A stretch of DNA of 64,000 nt, from positions 56,852,501 through 56,916,500 of the forward strand of contig NC_089980.1 in NCBI RefSeq assembly GCF_036417845.1. The letters are read 5' to 3'. Below, in pieces: positions 48,401 through 60,800 of this stretch. Every line of letters begins with the position of its first letter. Position 1 is the first letter of the stretch. The DNA is from Apteryx mantelli. Its lineage: Eukaryota > Chordata > Aves > Apterygiformes > Apterygidae. The position numbers and the translations under genes are program-made. The notes below the pieces were generated by a model that saw only the letters and a list, made by a program, of their open reading frames with translations, did no database searches and had not been told where the DNA came from.

Positions 48401-50313
48401 GTTTTACTTCAGATTTGTCTCAGTAGGGGCTAATGGGTGGATGAACATGGTATTTAAAATTCATGTCTCCAACAAGATCAGTTAAGATGATGAAGTGAGA
48501 ATTTATTTTGTTACACTGTTTTACTGCTCTTTCAGTTTGTTTTTTAAAACTCTTATATTGTATACAGTGCATTCTAAACAGCACATAATGTAAAAGTCAT
48601 GAAGGTTATGTATCTTGGGGATTAAAATGTAAAACCAGGACATGGAGAGAGGGAGAAGTTGTTTCTCACAACAGTGGTAGAAAAAAAAATTGTCAGAGAG
48701 GGATAAACTTCAGAACAATGCAAGCACTTCTCAAATCGCAGACCAGTTGTCAATATTCAGGTTTACCAGTATAATAAATTTTGTTTATTTTGGAAGACAA
48801 CACTTTGAGAAGGGCTTTTTGTAGTGTGTCAATCCATTAGCAGACAATTTTTTTCCTTCTTGGCATGCAGGAGGACTTTAGGTTTGATGACCTGTATTAC
48901 AAAGGAATGGAGTGCTATTGCATTTTAAAAAAAATGTAGACCTAGTGATTAATCTCAAGACTTATAAAATCAGAAATTTTCTGAATTACTGGCTTTTTTT
49001 TTTTTTAACCTAGATTTATCATAATTTTCATGATGAGGTGGATTTGTATCGCCAGCATTGGTGGCGATGCAATGGCCCCTGTCAAAACAGGAGACCTTAT
49101 TTTGGATATGTGAAACGTTCAATGAATAGAGCACCCTCTGCACGAGACTTTTGGTGGGTTGAGCATCAAGAGACATGTGGAGGTACATTCACGAAAGTGA
49201 AGGAACCAGAAAACTTTTCCAAGAAAGCCAAAGAGAAAACCCAGCCAGCAAAACTTTCAAATTCCAAATCAAATAACAAAGGTATTTGACATAGTTCTTA
49301 CCTTTTTTCCTTTCCAAACTGTTCTTGTCCAAACATTTCCTTGAACAAATACAGATCAACCACTGCATGAGCTTTGTATTCGATATTACTATAATATAAC
49401 AAAGAACAGGACCCCTTTTATTTGTGTTTTTCTAGGCTCTTTTTTAGCTTAATTGTTTGCAAACGGTTTATTTTGCTACACTGTTTTCAAACAGCAGATT
49501 TTTCAGATAAAGCACAAAATACTGAGCCCATGGTTTATGTATGAAAAAGTTACTAAATTTTCATATTTTTCAGGCAAGATACACATGGGTGATGCGCAAA
49601 ATGTGATTCCTTTCAGTGGAAAGGGGTATCTGCTTGGAGGAGAAGACAGTGGACTCTCAGAGAAAAGTGTAAGTTTCAGCAGCAGTGTTAAAAATGGTGA
49701 AACATCCAGTTCACAGCATCGTTCATTAGGAAGCACAATACCAATCCCTAAAAATGAGATAAAATTTGAAAAATCACCCCGTAATGGCATCTTCTTTCCA
49801 CTTTATACTGATGATGCCAGAGAGAAAACTAACTTTGCTTCCAAGCGTGAGTTTCCTAAGCTTTCCGTTGCTAACACAAAAGCTTACCAGAATGTTAATG
49901 GATCGCCTGTTAAAATTGCTCGTGTTACAGAAGAAAAATCAAACCAAGGCCCTACAAAAGGGAAGAGGGTTTTGCCGTGCCATAACAGGGCACCTAAACA
50001 AACTTGTTATGAGCACACTGCAACAGCTCAGGTTGTATCCAATAGAAAAAGAAGCTTGGAATGTACTAGTACACTGCAGCAATGGCCAAAAAAGGAAGAC
50101 AAAACCGCCTTTGAAAACTATTTTATAAAAAAAGAGAGCACTGATGGCACTTTAAGAATAAATACAACCATGAAAACAGAAGCTAAATCTGCAGTGTCCG
50201 CTGCAAGTTCCAGCCCTGCTGTAAGGCAGGATGAAAAAGTCAGTTGTCCTGTGTGCCAGACAGAGGTTTTGGAGTCTAAAATAAATAAACACCTAGACTC
50301 TTGTCTTGTATAG
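45183..50313 (+). CDS. SPRTN: SPRTN, SprT-like DNA-protein crosslink metalloprotease, five coding exons
   Basis: The CDS joins 45183-45448, 46991-47090, 47942-48070, 49014-49281 and 49574-50313 and encodes 500 aa (human 489). It contains a SprT-like catalytic domain with HEMIH (126-130; E127 catalytic; third zinc ligand H145), a zinc-binding subdomain (C184, C188, H216, C220), an SHP box FSGKGYLLG (268-276; binds p97/VCP in this family) and a C-terminal UBZ4 finger (C479, C482, H494, C498). From knowledge of the family, SPRTN is a DNA-dependent protease that removes DNA-protein crosslinks during replication and recruits p97 in translesion synthesis. The PCNA-binding box found in human (QNVLSNYF) is degenerate here. 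The protein stops three residues after the UBZ histidine-cysteine pair, where human has a further tail of about 17 residues. All exon joins keep frame and reproduce the conserved protein. Confidence 0.97.
45449..46990 (+). other. SPRTN: SPRTN intron 1
   Basis: A 1542-bp intron. Its first few hundred bases are CpG island; the rest is AT-rich, with a C11/A12 homopolymer junction at 46303-46326. No nested gene was seen. Confidence 0.85.
46303..46326 (+). repeat. C11/A12 homopolymer junction
   Basis: A C run is followed directly by an A run in SPRTN intron 1, with no element recognised beside it. Confidence 0.85.
46991..47090 (+). CDS. SPRTN: SPRTN coding exon 2
   Basis: A 100-bp exon following the acceptor TCTCTTTCAG. 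It encodes CAGVCSYEGKGGMCSIRLSE through RPRKDLVE and ends GAG|GTATTT in phase 0. It is part of the SprT domain upstream of the active-site helix. Confidence 0.95.
47091..47941 (+). other. SPRTN: SPRTN intron 2
   Basis: An 851-bp GT-AG intron with a poly-C run near 47154-47164. Nothing else notable. Confidence 0.9.
47942..48070 (+). CDS. SPRTN: SPRTN coding exon 3 (HEMIH active site)
   Basis: A 129-bp, phase-0 exon. It encodes TLLHEMIHALLFVTNNDKD and HGPEFRKHMHRINRLTGANVT, which hold the HExxH zinc protease motif and the third histidine ligand. The acceptor is TTGTTTCAG and the donor ACA|GTAAGC. Confidence 0.96.
48071..49013 (+). other. SPRTN: SPRTN intron 3
   Basis: A 943-bp GT-AG intron ending in a 13-base T run before AACCTAG. 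No other feature was recognised. Confidence 0.9.
49014..49281 (+). CDS. SPRTN: SPRTN coding exon 4 (zinc-binding subdomain)
   Basis: The exon starts after a poly-T tract and the acceptor AACCTAG. It encodes IYHNFHDEVDLYRQHWWRCN, the CxxxC...H...C zinc subdomain ending HQETCGG, and a basic Lys-rich stretch that fits the DNA-binding region. It ends AAAG|GTATTT in phase 1. Confidence 0.95.
49574..50313 (+). CDS. SPRTN: SPRTN coding exon 5 (SHP box, UBZ4)
   Basis: The acceptor is TATTTTTCAG and the exon completes a Gly codon. It encodes the SHP p97-binding box, a long disordered region and the UBZ4 finger CPVCQTEVLESKINKHLDSC, then LV and TAG at 50311-50313. A conserved aromatic motif KTAFENYF (residues 431-438) resembles human KTVFDNFF. 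Confidence 0.96.
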
Positions 50314-52015
50314 ATACTTCTGGAAAGCAGTCTCAAAAAAATAACCCAGGACTGAAACCGTTGCTTGAACTACTTTGTTCAGGGTTTGTTCAGTTGCACT
50401 TCTTTTCCCATGTGTCTGTCCCAAACTGTAATTTAAATTACTGTCAACATGCCAATTTGAATTTTGTGAAGTTGTACATTAGAACTGACTAAGAATCTAG
50501 TTGCTCCTTGTGTTCCAAAGAGCCTAATGCTCATGTTTCACTAGGTGGATGTTTGTGCTAACATTTTCCTGCAGAACCCAGGTATTGCAAGAGAAGGTGA
50601 ATACTTGCTAAACTGCGTATTCACAAGGCAGTTTTTAAAATTAAGACATTTTTTAATTGTACTAATTTATCTTTGTTCTTTCTTAAAACCCCTGTATGTT
50701 TTTTAACGTATTTTTGTCATTCTTAAATGTAACCACCTATAATGGAAGATTTTTTTCTTCTGTTTACTTCAATGTAATTAAATAGTGGGTATTTTTAGAA
50801 CAGCAAATATTCTACATTTACACAACTACACTCTCAGGTGGTCATTTTCACCCGTGACCTTTTTGAAAAGATAGATACGAGGAAAACGTATATTTGGGAT
50901 TCTCACTCAAAGATGGGAAAGGCGTAGACATCAAAAACATAGCAAAATATCCATTTAGGTTTAATAGATGGATAGGAGCATGAAAAGAAAATCCAGAAAG
51001 GAAATGAAGATTCTGAGAAATCAAGCCCAAGATACTTGGGTGGACAAGGAGAAGGCTCTATGCTTACATACTCAATTTAGAAAGAAAAAGAAAAAGAAGT
51101 AATCATTAAGAGCTTGTTTTCAAAAGGATTTAAATGTTTGGAATGGTCAAATGGAAACTAATGAACTTCACTCTTCTGTGTGTCCTTTGGTCAACTAATC
51201 AGCATCTAGCTAGGTTCTCCATCCTCTTTTTCTGATGTTCCATACAAATTCTGCCTGCATTGAAAGTTCGGTAGATTTTAGGATAAAAGTATTATGTACA
51301 TGAGTAATTGATCTCCATGGGCAGACACTGATAAGTAAAAGTTCTGAAGAATATTGGTAGCAAAACTGGGAAAGACTGTTTCTGGCCCTGTCATAAAAAT
51401 CTTCATTATTTTTCAGTTTCCAGTTTAAATTTCCAGTGCTTTACAGCCTGAAATGGCATTAGATTGACCTCAGCTGACAATTTTTGTTTTGCTGCTTCCA
51501 TACACCAGCCAGATCGGTGTTAATATCTTACAGCACAATGATTTTAGTATTTATGAACGCTGAGCAGCCATGTATTCTATATAAACTTCTAAAATATTTA
51601 CAGTTTTCTTGCTGCACTGAAAGTATTTAACTGGCTAAGCAGACAACTTGATTGATTCCTTACTTGTAAAACTGGTTATAAATATTTTTGATAAAAGGAA
51701 AAAAAATTATGCTGTTTCATACAGTATTGTTGTTGCAATGTTAAAGGGCTGTATTAGCCATGAGTTCCCATATTTTTGCCTTTGTATAAAGTTATCTATC
51801 TGCAGTGCACTTTTGAGATTGAAAGTAAATTGGGTGCAATGGAATTTGACAAATAATACCTAACTTTGAACTTCAATCTTAAAAAAACCCTAAGAATACC
51901 TTAGATGTTACTTTAGAAAAATACATCATATTTAAAAAATACTGACACTACAGATGTTTAATGTGAATTGGAATGTTCTTGCATATTCTAAATAAACGGA
52001 TGATGAATTTTAAAT
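50314..52015 (+). other. SPRTN: SPRTN 3' untranslated region (inferred)
   Basis: About 1.7 kb of AT-rich sequence follows the stop and runs to the first canonical AATAAA on the plus strand (51991-51996). The sequence after it, with a T-rich and then G/T-rich stretch from about 52020, suits cleavage near 52010-52020. Confidence 0.6.
51991..51996 (+). terminator. SPRTN: Likely SPRTN polyadenylation signal
   Basis: AATAAA in TTCTAAATAAACGG, the first canonical hexamer downstream of the SPRTN stop. A T/G-rich element follows within about 40 bases. Confidence 0.6.
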
Positions 52016-54429
52016 TCTCATTAAGCCTGTTTTTTACGTGCCAGTTGTGGCCATTTTGTGTTACTCATCAGTGGGCTTATTTGTATATCCAACGAAATTC
52101 TGTTTTAATAGATCCCTTCTGTAGCAACATATTTCCCTCTTAAATTTCCCCTTTAAAAAACACTCATTGGTAAGTAAGACTGTATTGACCTCTGACTTCT
52201 CCATCTTATGTCTAGTACCATTTCACTTGTGTTGGACTTCTGTGGAAAACAGTGATTTCACAAATCCTGATCTTAAAACTTGATTTGACATGTTAATTTT
52301 CCATACTTTCCTCTTAAAACTGCAGTATTTATCAGTTCCTAGTGAAACATGACATTTGGAAGGACAATACTGCTCAAAAATACCTGTACTATTATATCTT
52401 TTTTTAAGACAAGAACTTGACTGTAATGGTCTCTTGTATCATGAAACTTTTTTGAGTAGTGTTTGCCTTGCTATTGTTCTTATCAGCTGCAATGGGAAAG
52501 ACCTAACAAGGAAATTAATGATAGTAAAGGCGAAAGGAGGATTATGGTATATCAAATGCATTTTCATTTTCAAATGGAATTTTTTCTAATTTTTTTAACA
52601 GTGTTTATATCACATCAAATAGAAAGCAAATGTGGGAGTTGATCTGTAGAATTCAGTGATCAGTATAGCCTATCAAGGGGGAAAAAAAACCCTTAAGCTA
52701 TAGGAAAGTCCTGTCTCAAATGTACAAATGTCTTAGTACCTGCCCTAAAAATAGATATTTTTTCAAAAAAATTGAGCAATTCTTGACCAGCTGTGGAAAA
52801 ACATCTCACCTGCCCATGTAAGCTTTTAAAATAAAATACTGTGATACCAGGTTCTCTCATGCACAGAGATGCAGGTAACTGAAAGAGCTGGTGGGTAGGC
52901 TGTGTAATTCCTACGTACTGCAGGGTGTTATTATCAGGTCGTGGCCTCTTTGTGGTATGTTGCTGCAAATGCTGATTCTGAATGTAATGTCCTTCCCACC
53001 ACTATAGCAATAAGTACCAAGTATGCTTTTAAAATATGCTAATAGATTTGAGTCAGAGATGAAAAACGTTGCTTTTTGTATTAGATTTGTCCTTGTCCTG
53101 AGTGAACTTGGATGCTGCCTAGTAACGCAAGCTAGTAGAGTAACAAATCTTGAACAACTCGTGCTTCACTGTACTGCAAAATAAGTTGGCTGACTGGAAA
53201 TTTGAGAAACAAATGCATGTGCTTGACATTTGAGACCAATGAAGCATGAAAGAGCTCAAACATATGCATGCTATCTGCCAGCAAATGGTTCTACAAACTG
53301 AAAGCAAAAGCAATCTCATTCTGCAGTGGAGTACTGGAATTACTCAGAACAATTCAAATAAATAACCTTATTTCTAGAGGTTAAATGTATCTAAATAGGG
53401 ATTACTTAACTATTTCATTATTATTAAAGAGAATGCTCTAAAGCTGCATTAAAATTGTTCATCAGGCAAGAAATCCTAAAGACCAAATATTTTTCCTTTT
53501 TATGGAAATACTGTCTAGGAAGTTTTTGTAATACTTAATGAGTTTTGATGAAGGAGTTGGAAATAGAATTTTTCTCCAGCTTAATAAAACTCGGATATTC
53601 TTGCAGGAAGATGCATAACAGGAATAACATGTTTAAAAGTGAGAATGTGTTGTTCACCTATAACTTTACCTTCTCTCAACCCGTATTTTACCCAGTTGGG
53701 GTATCTAGATCATATGGAAAGTGTATTTTGACAATAGGTTCAACCCTAATTCCTGTGAGCAAGCTGATGAGCAGGCTATTTATGTCTAGGTGGACGTACA
53801 CTTCTTGTTCAGGGCTGGTACTGCTCATTGAACAGCATAGAAATCAGTTACTCAGGCCCCCTGCCTAGGTAAGTTTTCAAGAGAACAACTAACTGTGCTT
53901 ACACTGCCATGCTACCTGCTGCTCTACCAGTGTTAGTAATAAGGCATACTGGGTAACAATGTGTTTTACAAAACTGAAGGCTAGAGAGGTTTTAGTGATA
54001 GCTGAATAGCTAGTGAATAATTCCAGAAATGCTAAGCAGCTATTTGAACTTCAGGCTTCTCTTCCTGCAACAGCAAAGATGCAATTTCTTGCAAAGATTT
54101 TCTTCTTTATGCATTCTTCTGAAGCCATTTGGGTCTGTTGCATTTTCCATACATACAGAGCAACCCTATACATCCTCAGTGTAAAATAAGTTACATTGCA
54201 CCAGAAGATAACAGCAAGAAAGAGCAAGTGATGAGTTTCTGAGAGAAACTGAGACAGACATTCTTCTAAGTAGGCTGGAGCAATTCACAGTGAAGACAGG
54301 AGACCACAGACTACTCTTGCTGCAGAATTTCAACAAATTTATCACCACAGCTGTTTGCTTCATCTCTCCACTGGGCTGGAGATGGTCATCGTTGAAGCAG
54401 GTATCCACGCATCAGCTATACCAGGGCAC

Positions 54430-54500
54430 AGTCTTAATCTGAATGGCTAATGGTTGTACTAGATGACCTCCTGAAGTCACCCTATGATCATATGGTTGTT
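54430..54500 (+). mobile_element. CR1-type LINE 3' terminus (short, old)
   Basis: GGCTAATGGTTGTACTAGATGACCTCCTGAAG...CCCTATGATCATATG is the characteristic CR1 end (ggttggactagatgatcttcaagg ... ctatgattctatg). A short diverged remnant; the body upstream is not clearly recognisable. Confidence 0.6.
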
Positions 54501-54703
54501 GTTGCCTGACACACTAATACCAGAAGTGAAATAGTTGCTGCTAACTCACCTGGTTTTTGCATGCTAGTGAGCATTCATGAATTTTTCACTAAAATACTTC
54601 TGTTCTCAGTTGTATCTGGGTTATTATAGCTGCTTTGACATCTCTAAGCTTAAATAAGCAATTTTCCATATAAGAACTTAGAGAAATGCAAGTCTTTACA
54701 GTC

Positions 54704-54734
54704 TTTGTGTGTGTGTATATATATAGATAGATGC

Positions 54735-54765
<31 letters not shown>
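54704..54765 (+). repeat. (TG)n(TA)n compound microsatellite
   Basis: TGTGTGTGTG, then TATATATA, a GATAGATGCATG interruption, and about 12 further TA units. Confidence 0.9.
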
Positions 54766-55714
54766 AACAAGACGATGCTAAGATGCAATGTTGTCAGGAG
54801 CTAGTCATGCTGTGCTGGGAGTGGGGATGCTGCAGTATGCCAGCAGATGGCACTCCTTACACTTCTGAATACATTTCATCTGCTTCCAACCTGTATAGGA
54901 AAGAAACAGCCAGAATGAGTGGGTTCTTAGTTCACCTATAGCTGCCATCCAGGCCGAAGACTTACCAGCAGGACAACAGACTAGACCACAAACAAGTTAA
55001 AAGAGGAATGGTGGGGGAGGAGGGGGGGCTGCAACCAGGTTGAGAAGTAAAATTTACAGTTAGCAGGGTTTTCTGTGAATGTTTCTTTCCACTACCACAC
55101 GTGCAACTTGAAACAGTAGCTCCTTCTTCTAGCTTGGAGTTCAATGAACAATCCAAAAGGCATCTTTTTGTGGTGTACATGAACAATAAATCCTGCCTCC
55201 AGTGTACTGAAAAATATGGCGATTTATGTCAACTTGGCATCAACCCAGCTCCACAGGAGAAGGAGAGAGTTAAAAGGAGCCAGAGGTGTCTATACAAAAA
55301 TTTTCACCTTGTTCTTTGTCTAGGCCCGGGAACTAGAGGAGTGATAGGTCAAGGAAATGGTACCATACTGTAGGTGTGAAAGCTAAAAAAAGGAGAAGGC
55401 CATGGCCTTAATCCCCTGTTTCCCTTTTAGCTTCTGCCAGGCCAGGCTGCTTTAAGACTAGATTAAGTTTCTAAGAAGGTGCAGCAGCTTGGCCTGAAAA
55501 TCTCACCCTGTCTCTGGCCCAACTGTCCCCTACCATCCATCACCCTTTTTTTTTTGTTCTAGTAAGTCTTAGACCTGTCATTTCATAAACTCAGAGAAGG
55601 AGCAAAAAAATAACAAGCCAAATATTTGGCTCCCTCATTGCCTAATTAATTTAGAAGCAGTAAATACTGTTTTTTTCATGGCATCAATTTCTGGACTATA
55701 ATTTGTGTATTCAC

Positions 55715-55815
55715 TAAAAGTACCATGTTTTAGGACATCTGTCAGTAGTCACACAGAAAGTCTGGGGTAAAACGAGGACTAGAGGTCAGTGAAATCCCAG
55801 TACAGTATCTTAACT
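55715..55815 (-). mobile_element. MIR-like SINE relic
   Basis: On plus, TAGTCACACAGAAAGTCTGGGGTAAAACGAGGACTAGAGGTC...CCCAGTACAGTATCTTAACTA matches the complement of MIR (gtcacacag...gtctgtggcagagccgggactagaaccc...cttaaccac). It is diverged. Confidence 0.5.
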
Positions 55816-57654
55816 ATAGGAATATGGTTTAGTTTGGGTTTAAACTTCATCTAGAAGCTTGATTCAGCAATTTTCAAATTCTAAGTGCAGGGGGAATAGG
55901 GAAAGAGGAGATAGTGTTGTTGGGGTACCAGTAGGAAGAACAGCTGTATGGCTTCCCTGCTCTTACCCCACTACCTCCCTATTGCTCTCCTCCCCTGTCT
56001 CTGCTTTTCTGCTGATTACCCCTGGTCTGTTCTCAGGAGCATCCCAGTAATTACCTATCTATCTGCATCCCACAGGGACCCATTTGGTGGGCACACTCCT
56101 ACTGTTCTGTAAGCAGTTTTTGAGTCACCAAGAGCATGTGGGTAGTGCTCTGAGAGAGACACAAGGCAAAAAAAAGTGCTGAAAATTACTTGCTAATAAG
56201 GTGCCCTAAATACATTCCTTGGTACAGAACAGTGGAAGAGTCTTCACTGCAGCCAGCACTGCTGGCTAGCACATACCCACGTTGTGTGGCACACTGCAGG
56301 CACGCAAATCCTGCTCATAGGAGAGCAGTGTATGGGCTAAACAGCTTGAAATAAGACACCTGACAGTAGCAGCATTCCAAGTTGGGACTCTTTATACTGG
56401 CCCCTGAATAGCTCCAGCTGTACCTACAGTAGCTCCTGAAGCTGCTGCCTGTTGAGTATTTCACCCGGTCAACTACGTTCCTATGAAAGCAGGAACAAAT
56501 TTAAAGCAGTCTAAAAAAACAAAAAACAAACAAAAAAAACCCTTTTCAAATACAAAGACCCATGACTCATACTGAAAGCCCAGGAAGAAACTGTTTTCTG
56601 CATTACAAACCAACTCCCCCGCAGAACCCAGCACGACCACCACAGCACTGATGGGGTGGCAGCTGCCCAGCTCTGCTGAGCACACGAGGAGGTGAGGCTA
56701 CCTTGTACTCAGGCCCGGGGCCTTGCCTCACAGGCACAGTATTTGCAGATCCCTCTCATACAGGAGCAACATCCTCTCCCTGCTCTGGAAGAGGCCTGCA
56801 GCCTGCGGTGAACATCCGTCCTGCTTTTCTGCAGTGACTAGTACTAGCTTTACTGCACACTGTGTGCAAATATGAGGGTTACAAGCACCTCTCGACCCAA
56901 ACAAGTGAGGCTTCAAAAAGCTGTTCTGGGCCATTTCCACCCTGCCCCCCCCTCCTTCCCTCAGCCCAGCCAGTGCACGGCGTGACATATCCTGCCTGCA
57001 GCACCGACACATGGCGCAGGGAAGCATTAGCCATTTTGTTCAACTCAAGTGCAGTACTTCTCAGAAGCGATAAATATTGCCACTGGAGCAGTTTATAGCC
57101 TCTCCATTCTGAGTGCAGTGTGCTGAGTTTCACTGCTCTGGCCTGGTTAATGTGTAACTCAGCACGCACTTGATATTTTACAGTCATTACTCTTAAGGCT
57201 CTTTGGGGCAGTGCTATTTATAGTGCATTGCAATCTTACACTAGCTGCTTTTTAACTAACAGCACGACAAATTCCCTGGTGTGTGAAAGGACCACACAGT
57301 TTGGCACAGGCTACTCCAGATAACACCGCAACGGAGGGCTATAATACAAAATCTGGGCTGTTCATAACAAGTTGGAAGGGAAGAGTACTCCTAAGGATAT
57401 AAACACCAGGGGATTCAGTGGTGAGAGCAACTTTAAATAGGTTGTGTCCTCAAGCCTCCTGCCCTGCCCCTCTTCTGTCCTAATGAGGGTGGGAGGTGCG
57501 CGCACCCACTGCCTGCAGGGACCAATCCAGCCCTTTGGCATGGGAGAGCAATTGGCAGTTGTGAGCAGGTAATTTTATTTTTGAACTTCCTGTCTCCTGC
57601 AGGATATACCTCTAAGAATTATTTGGGTTACTCCTTAGATTTGTGATTAACAGC

Positions 57655-57893
57655 ACCTGTACAGGAAGTTCCATTTAAACATAAGAAAAAGTGCAGGGAA
57701 GGTGGTTGAACACTGCAGCAGGTTTCCCGGTAAGGTTGTGGAGTCTCCATCCTTGGAGATATTCAAAACCCAACTGGGGACAGCCCTGAGCAGCCTGCTC
57801 TAGCTGACCCTGCTTAAGCAGGGAGGTTGGACCAGGTGATCTCCAGTGGTCCCTTTCCACCTCCACGAGTCCGTGGTTCTGCTGAACAACCCC
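57655..57893 (+). mobile_element. CR1 LINE 3' end
   Basis: A well-preserved CR1 3' segment: CCATTTAAACATAAGAAAAA, TGGTTGAACACTGCAGCAGG, GGTTGTGGAGTCTCCATCCT, GGAGATATTCAAAACCCAAC, CTGCTCTAGCTGACCCTGCT and GGTTGGACCAGGTGATCTCC. It is the least diverged repeat in the window and typical of bird CR1 subfamilies. Five-prime truncation is normal for CR1. Confidence 0.88.
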
Positions 57894-60800
57894 ACGAGCA
57901 CTTTGATACAGAGTGAAACTACAGTTAAAGGCAGTTATGGTCAACCTGTTTGACTTTGCACTGAAACAGCCCAGGAGCGCTCTCACCATCTCTAACCACC
58001 AGTTTTTTTCCAACTGCAAGTTTCTCTCTCCCTTCTGTGAGGTTTTGCAAAGGCAGCTCTCATCACTCCCACCACCCAGATCACATCCAGGAGGGCCAGC
58101 TCTGACATTGCAAACTGGGACTTCAGGTAGGAACACAGCACAGGCCACCAGTGGAATAGTTGACACAAACACAGATAAATGAAATTCTGCTCTGTCACGC
58201 TCGCAGGTAGGTAGGTCACTGCTTCTTCCCGCCTGGCCTGGAAAGCCATTTGTTTAACTGCTGGTGCCTTGCTGAGCTATGTGGGGAAAGCCAGGATTAT
58301 CAGAACTGCAGAGTTAAAACTCAGCCATAATTAACTTTGAACGTACCTGTAAGAGACTTAGAGGTTAGGAAAAGCATCTGATGATACAGGAAATAAGTGT
58401 TTAAGGCACCATGAAGCCCCCAAAGACTAGTCAAGCTAACTAACTGGCAACAATTTCTAGACAATTTATCAGAATTAAGAGATCAGCCACCCAACAGGTT
58501 TTATTGGCAGGATTTGGAGCTGGCACTTGGCTCTTGAAATGCAGTTTTGTCAAAGCAGATACCCTTCCTAAATGATAAGCAATGCCATGACTTTGGAGCT
58601 CTTTGCAAGGCGTTATGGAGACCAGCATCCCCCCACAGGAACCTGGAGACCTGAGGTTGGAATTACCTTAATCCAGCCTTTCTCTTAACCCTTTTTCATG
58701 CCCTACAAACATTAACTTGCCTCAGACTCTTCTGCAGCAGAGCTCTCCCACCCCAGATGTGATGCTCCTCACCATTAGCAGTGTAGGCACTGAGCCTCTC
58801 ACAGGGGTGTTGTCAGCCTGTGCCATCCCCCAGTGCAGATACCCAGGGAAATGCTGACTTGAACTTCTTCAGGAAGAGGGGAGAGATCACAGGCCTCTCC
58901 GCTGCTGGTCAAACATCCTCAACACCAGATGGTTATACAACGCGTGGATCCCAGCCCCAGGTGTAGTCTATGTGTGGCTGTGGACACCTGGTTTTATCCT
59001 GAAGTGATGCTGTTTTCAGAAGTTTTACAAATAGGTGTCTCATTTGTGAATCCTACACCAGGTTCCAGTCTCCTTGTGTCTGTCCCCTTCCTTTCTTCAG
59101 TGGAAAGGCTACCTAAGCTTCATGTGAAATTGCTCCTGGATTGCACCTGCAGAGGTCCTGGCATGGTTAGATCTATGAAACTGAGTACCAGCTGAACAGC
59201 ATGCTACATAAACTTCAGGGGTTCAGCAGATGTGTCATGCCATCTTGCCAGAACAGGAGCATCTTCAGCAATTCAAGATTAATATGTTTGCTTTCATGAG
59301 ACAGGCATCAGTATCGAGCCTTTGCCAAACAGCAGCCACGTGGGGTGTGTATAGCAGCAGTGTCGAGCGGCTGCACTGCTGGTGTCAACTCCCTTCTAGG
59401 TACTCCAGCAGCAATGCATCATTTTTCCCAACCCTCATACAAGGGCTCAGGAACCACTTACTTTTTATTCACCTGCATTTGCAAAACTCAGATAACTAGA
59501 GTGGCAGCTCCAGGACAGTGAAAACAGGGAGCGCACAGCCACGCTCGGGCAGAGAGGACACCCAGCAGCTCTACAGGGCCAGAGCCACCACCTGCCCCAG
59601 CGGTATGGATGGACATGTTGCACTGCTGGAGGGGATCGGCAGCGGCCCAAGACCTTCCTTCCCAGCTCAGGAGGCCACGGGCCTAGGGCAGCATGTTCAG
59701 CTCAGCTTGCTGCCTCCACCCTCAAGGACAGCACAGCGCAAGAAGAGCTGTGCTGGCAGCAGGGATGCCAGGACAACCTGTAAGAGCAGCCACCTGCAGC
59801 ATCAGGCTCCTACCAGCCCCTAAAGAGGGTAAAGAATATTCATTTTCTCTCAGAATAAAAATGCTGAATGTTTTCCTCAGCCAAGTATTTCATAATTTAG
59901 CTTCTGATCCAACACCCACCTGACGGGTGTAGTGCAAAAGCCTACTGACAGGCTGATGGACAACACAGGCTGATGGGACAATGCTTCAGGAGTGAACACA
60001 GCCTGGAAACCACAGCTCTTCTTACATGAACTGAGGAATGCACAAATGCTCAATTACCAAGGGGGCAGAAAAGTCTTCTAAGCATGTGCAACATTAGAAA
60101 TGGCAACCAAACATGCTGAAGGTCTATGAAATCAAGCTGTTATTCTCTGTGCAATTTTGCCTGAGGAAACCAGAACAGGTTTTAAAATCTACCATTAGCA
60201 CTAGAAGTGCTAACAGCCTCCCACCTTTCCTTGCTCCTTCATCCCTGCCCCTGGTGGATATATAGTTATAGGTGACATTGATACAGCAAAATAAAGCCGC
60301 CTTGTAAGTATCTAAACAAGAGCTACACTGTCACAATAATAGGCAACAAAAAGTCTCCCAACCAAAATTACGCATCCCTTGATTGCTGGAAGTTAAAAAA
60401 ACTTTTCTTGGGTAGCGCAAAGTTTTCCATCTAAAATGGATAGAATAACTCATTCCTTTATCATATCTAGGAGATTAAAAATACACTGTTTTCTTCTCTT
60501 ACCTCAAGGATTTATTTTTCCCAGATTAGAACAGCAGGGGGACTCCGTTACTTGCTCTTGTTTCAGTCTCTTCCTTTCCAAGCAGGTTTCATAAGTATTT
60601 CTGCATTCTTGCTACGTGCACTATAGATAACAGCTAATGTGGGCAAGTTTGCTGAGTCATAAGTAAAAATGATCACACAAAAAAACCTTGTGCACTATGT
60701 ATTTTCCTGGATTTGTACAAGCCTGATTTTTACTGTAAAGTACATTCCTTCACTAGTAATGTCATACCTGAAGTAGTGGCAATCTTCACTGCGCAAGGTT

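Larger units (their letters stand above)
52016..57650. other. Gene-free sequence downstream of SPRTN
   Basis: No exon was recognised on either strand. EGLN1, the neighbour I would expect after SPRTN, is not visible. It holds a CR1 tail, a TG/TA repeat and a MIR-like relic, listed separately. Confidence 0.5.

Noticed and set aside
49453-49573. Open sequence upstream of SPRTN exon 5
   Set aside because: It is intron 4 read-through; the acceptor TTTTTCAG at 49573 and phase matching fix the exon start at 49574.
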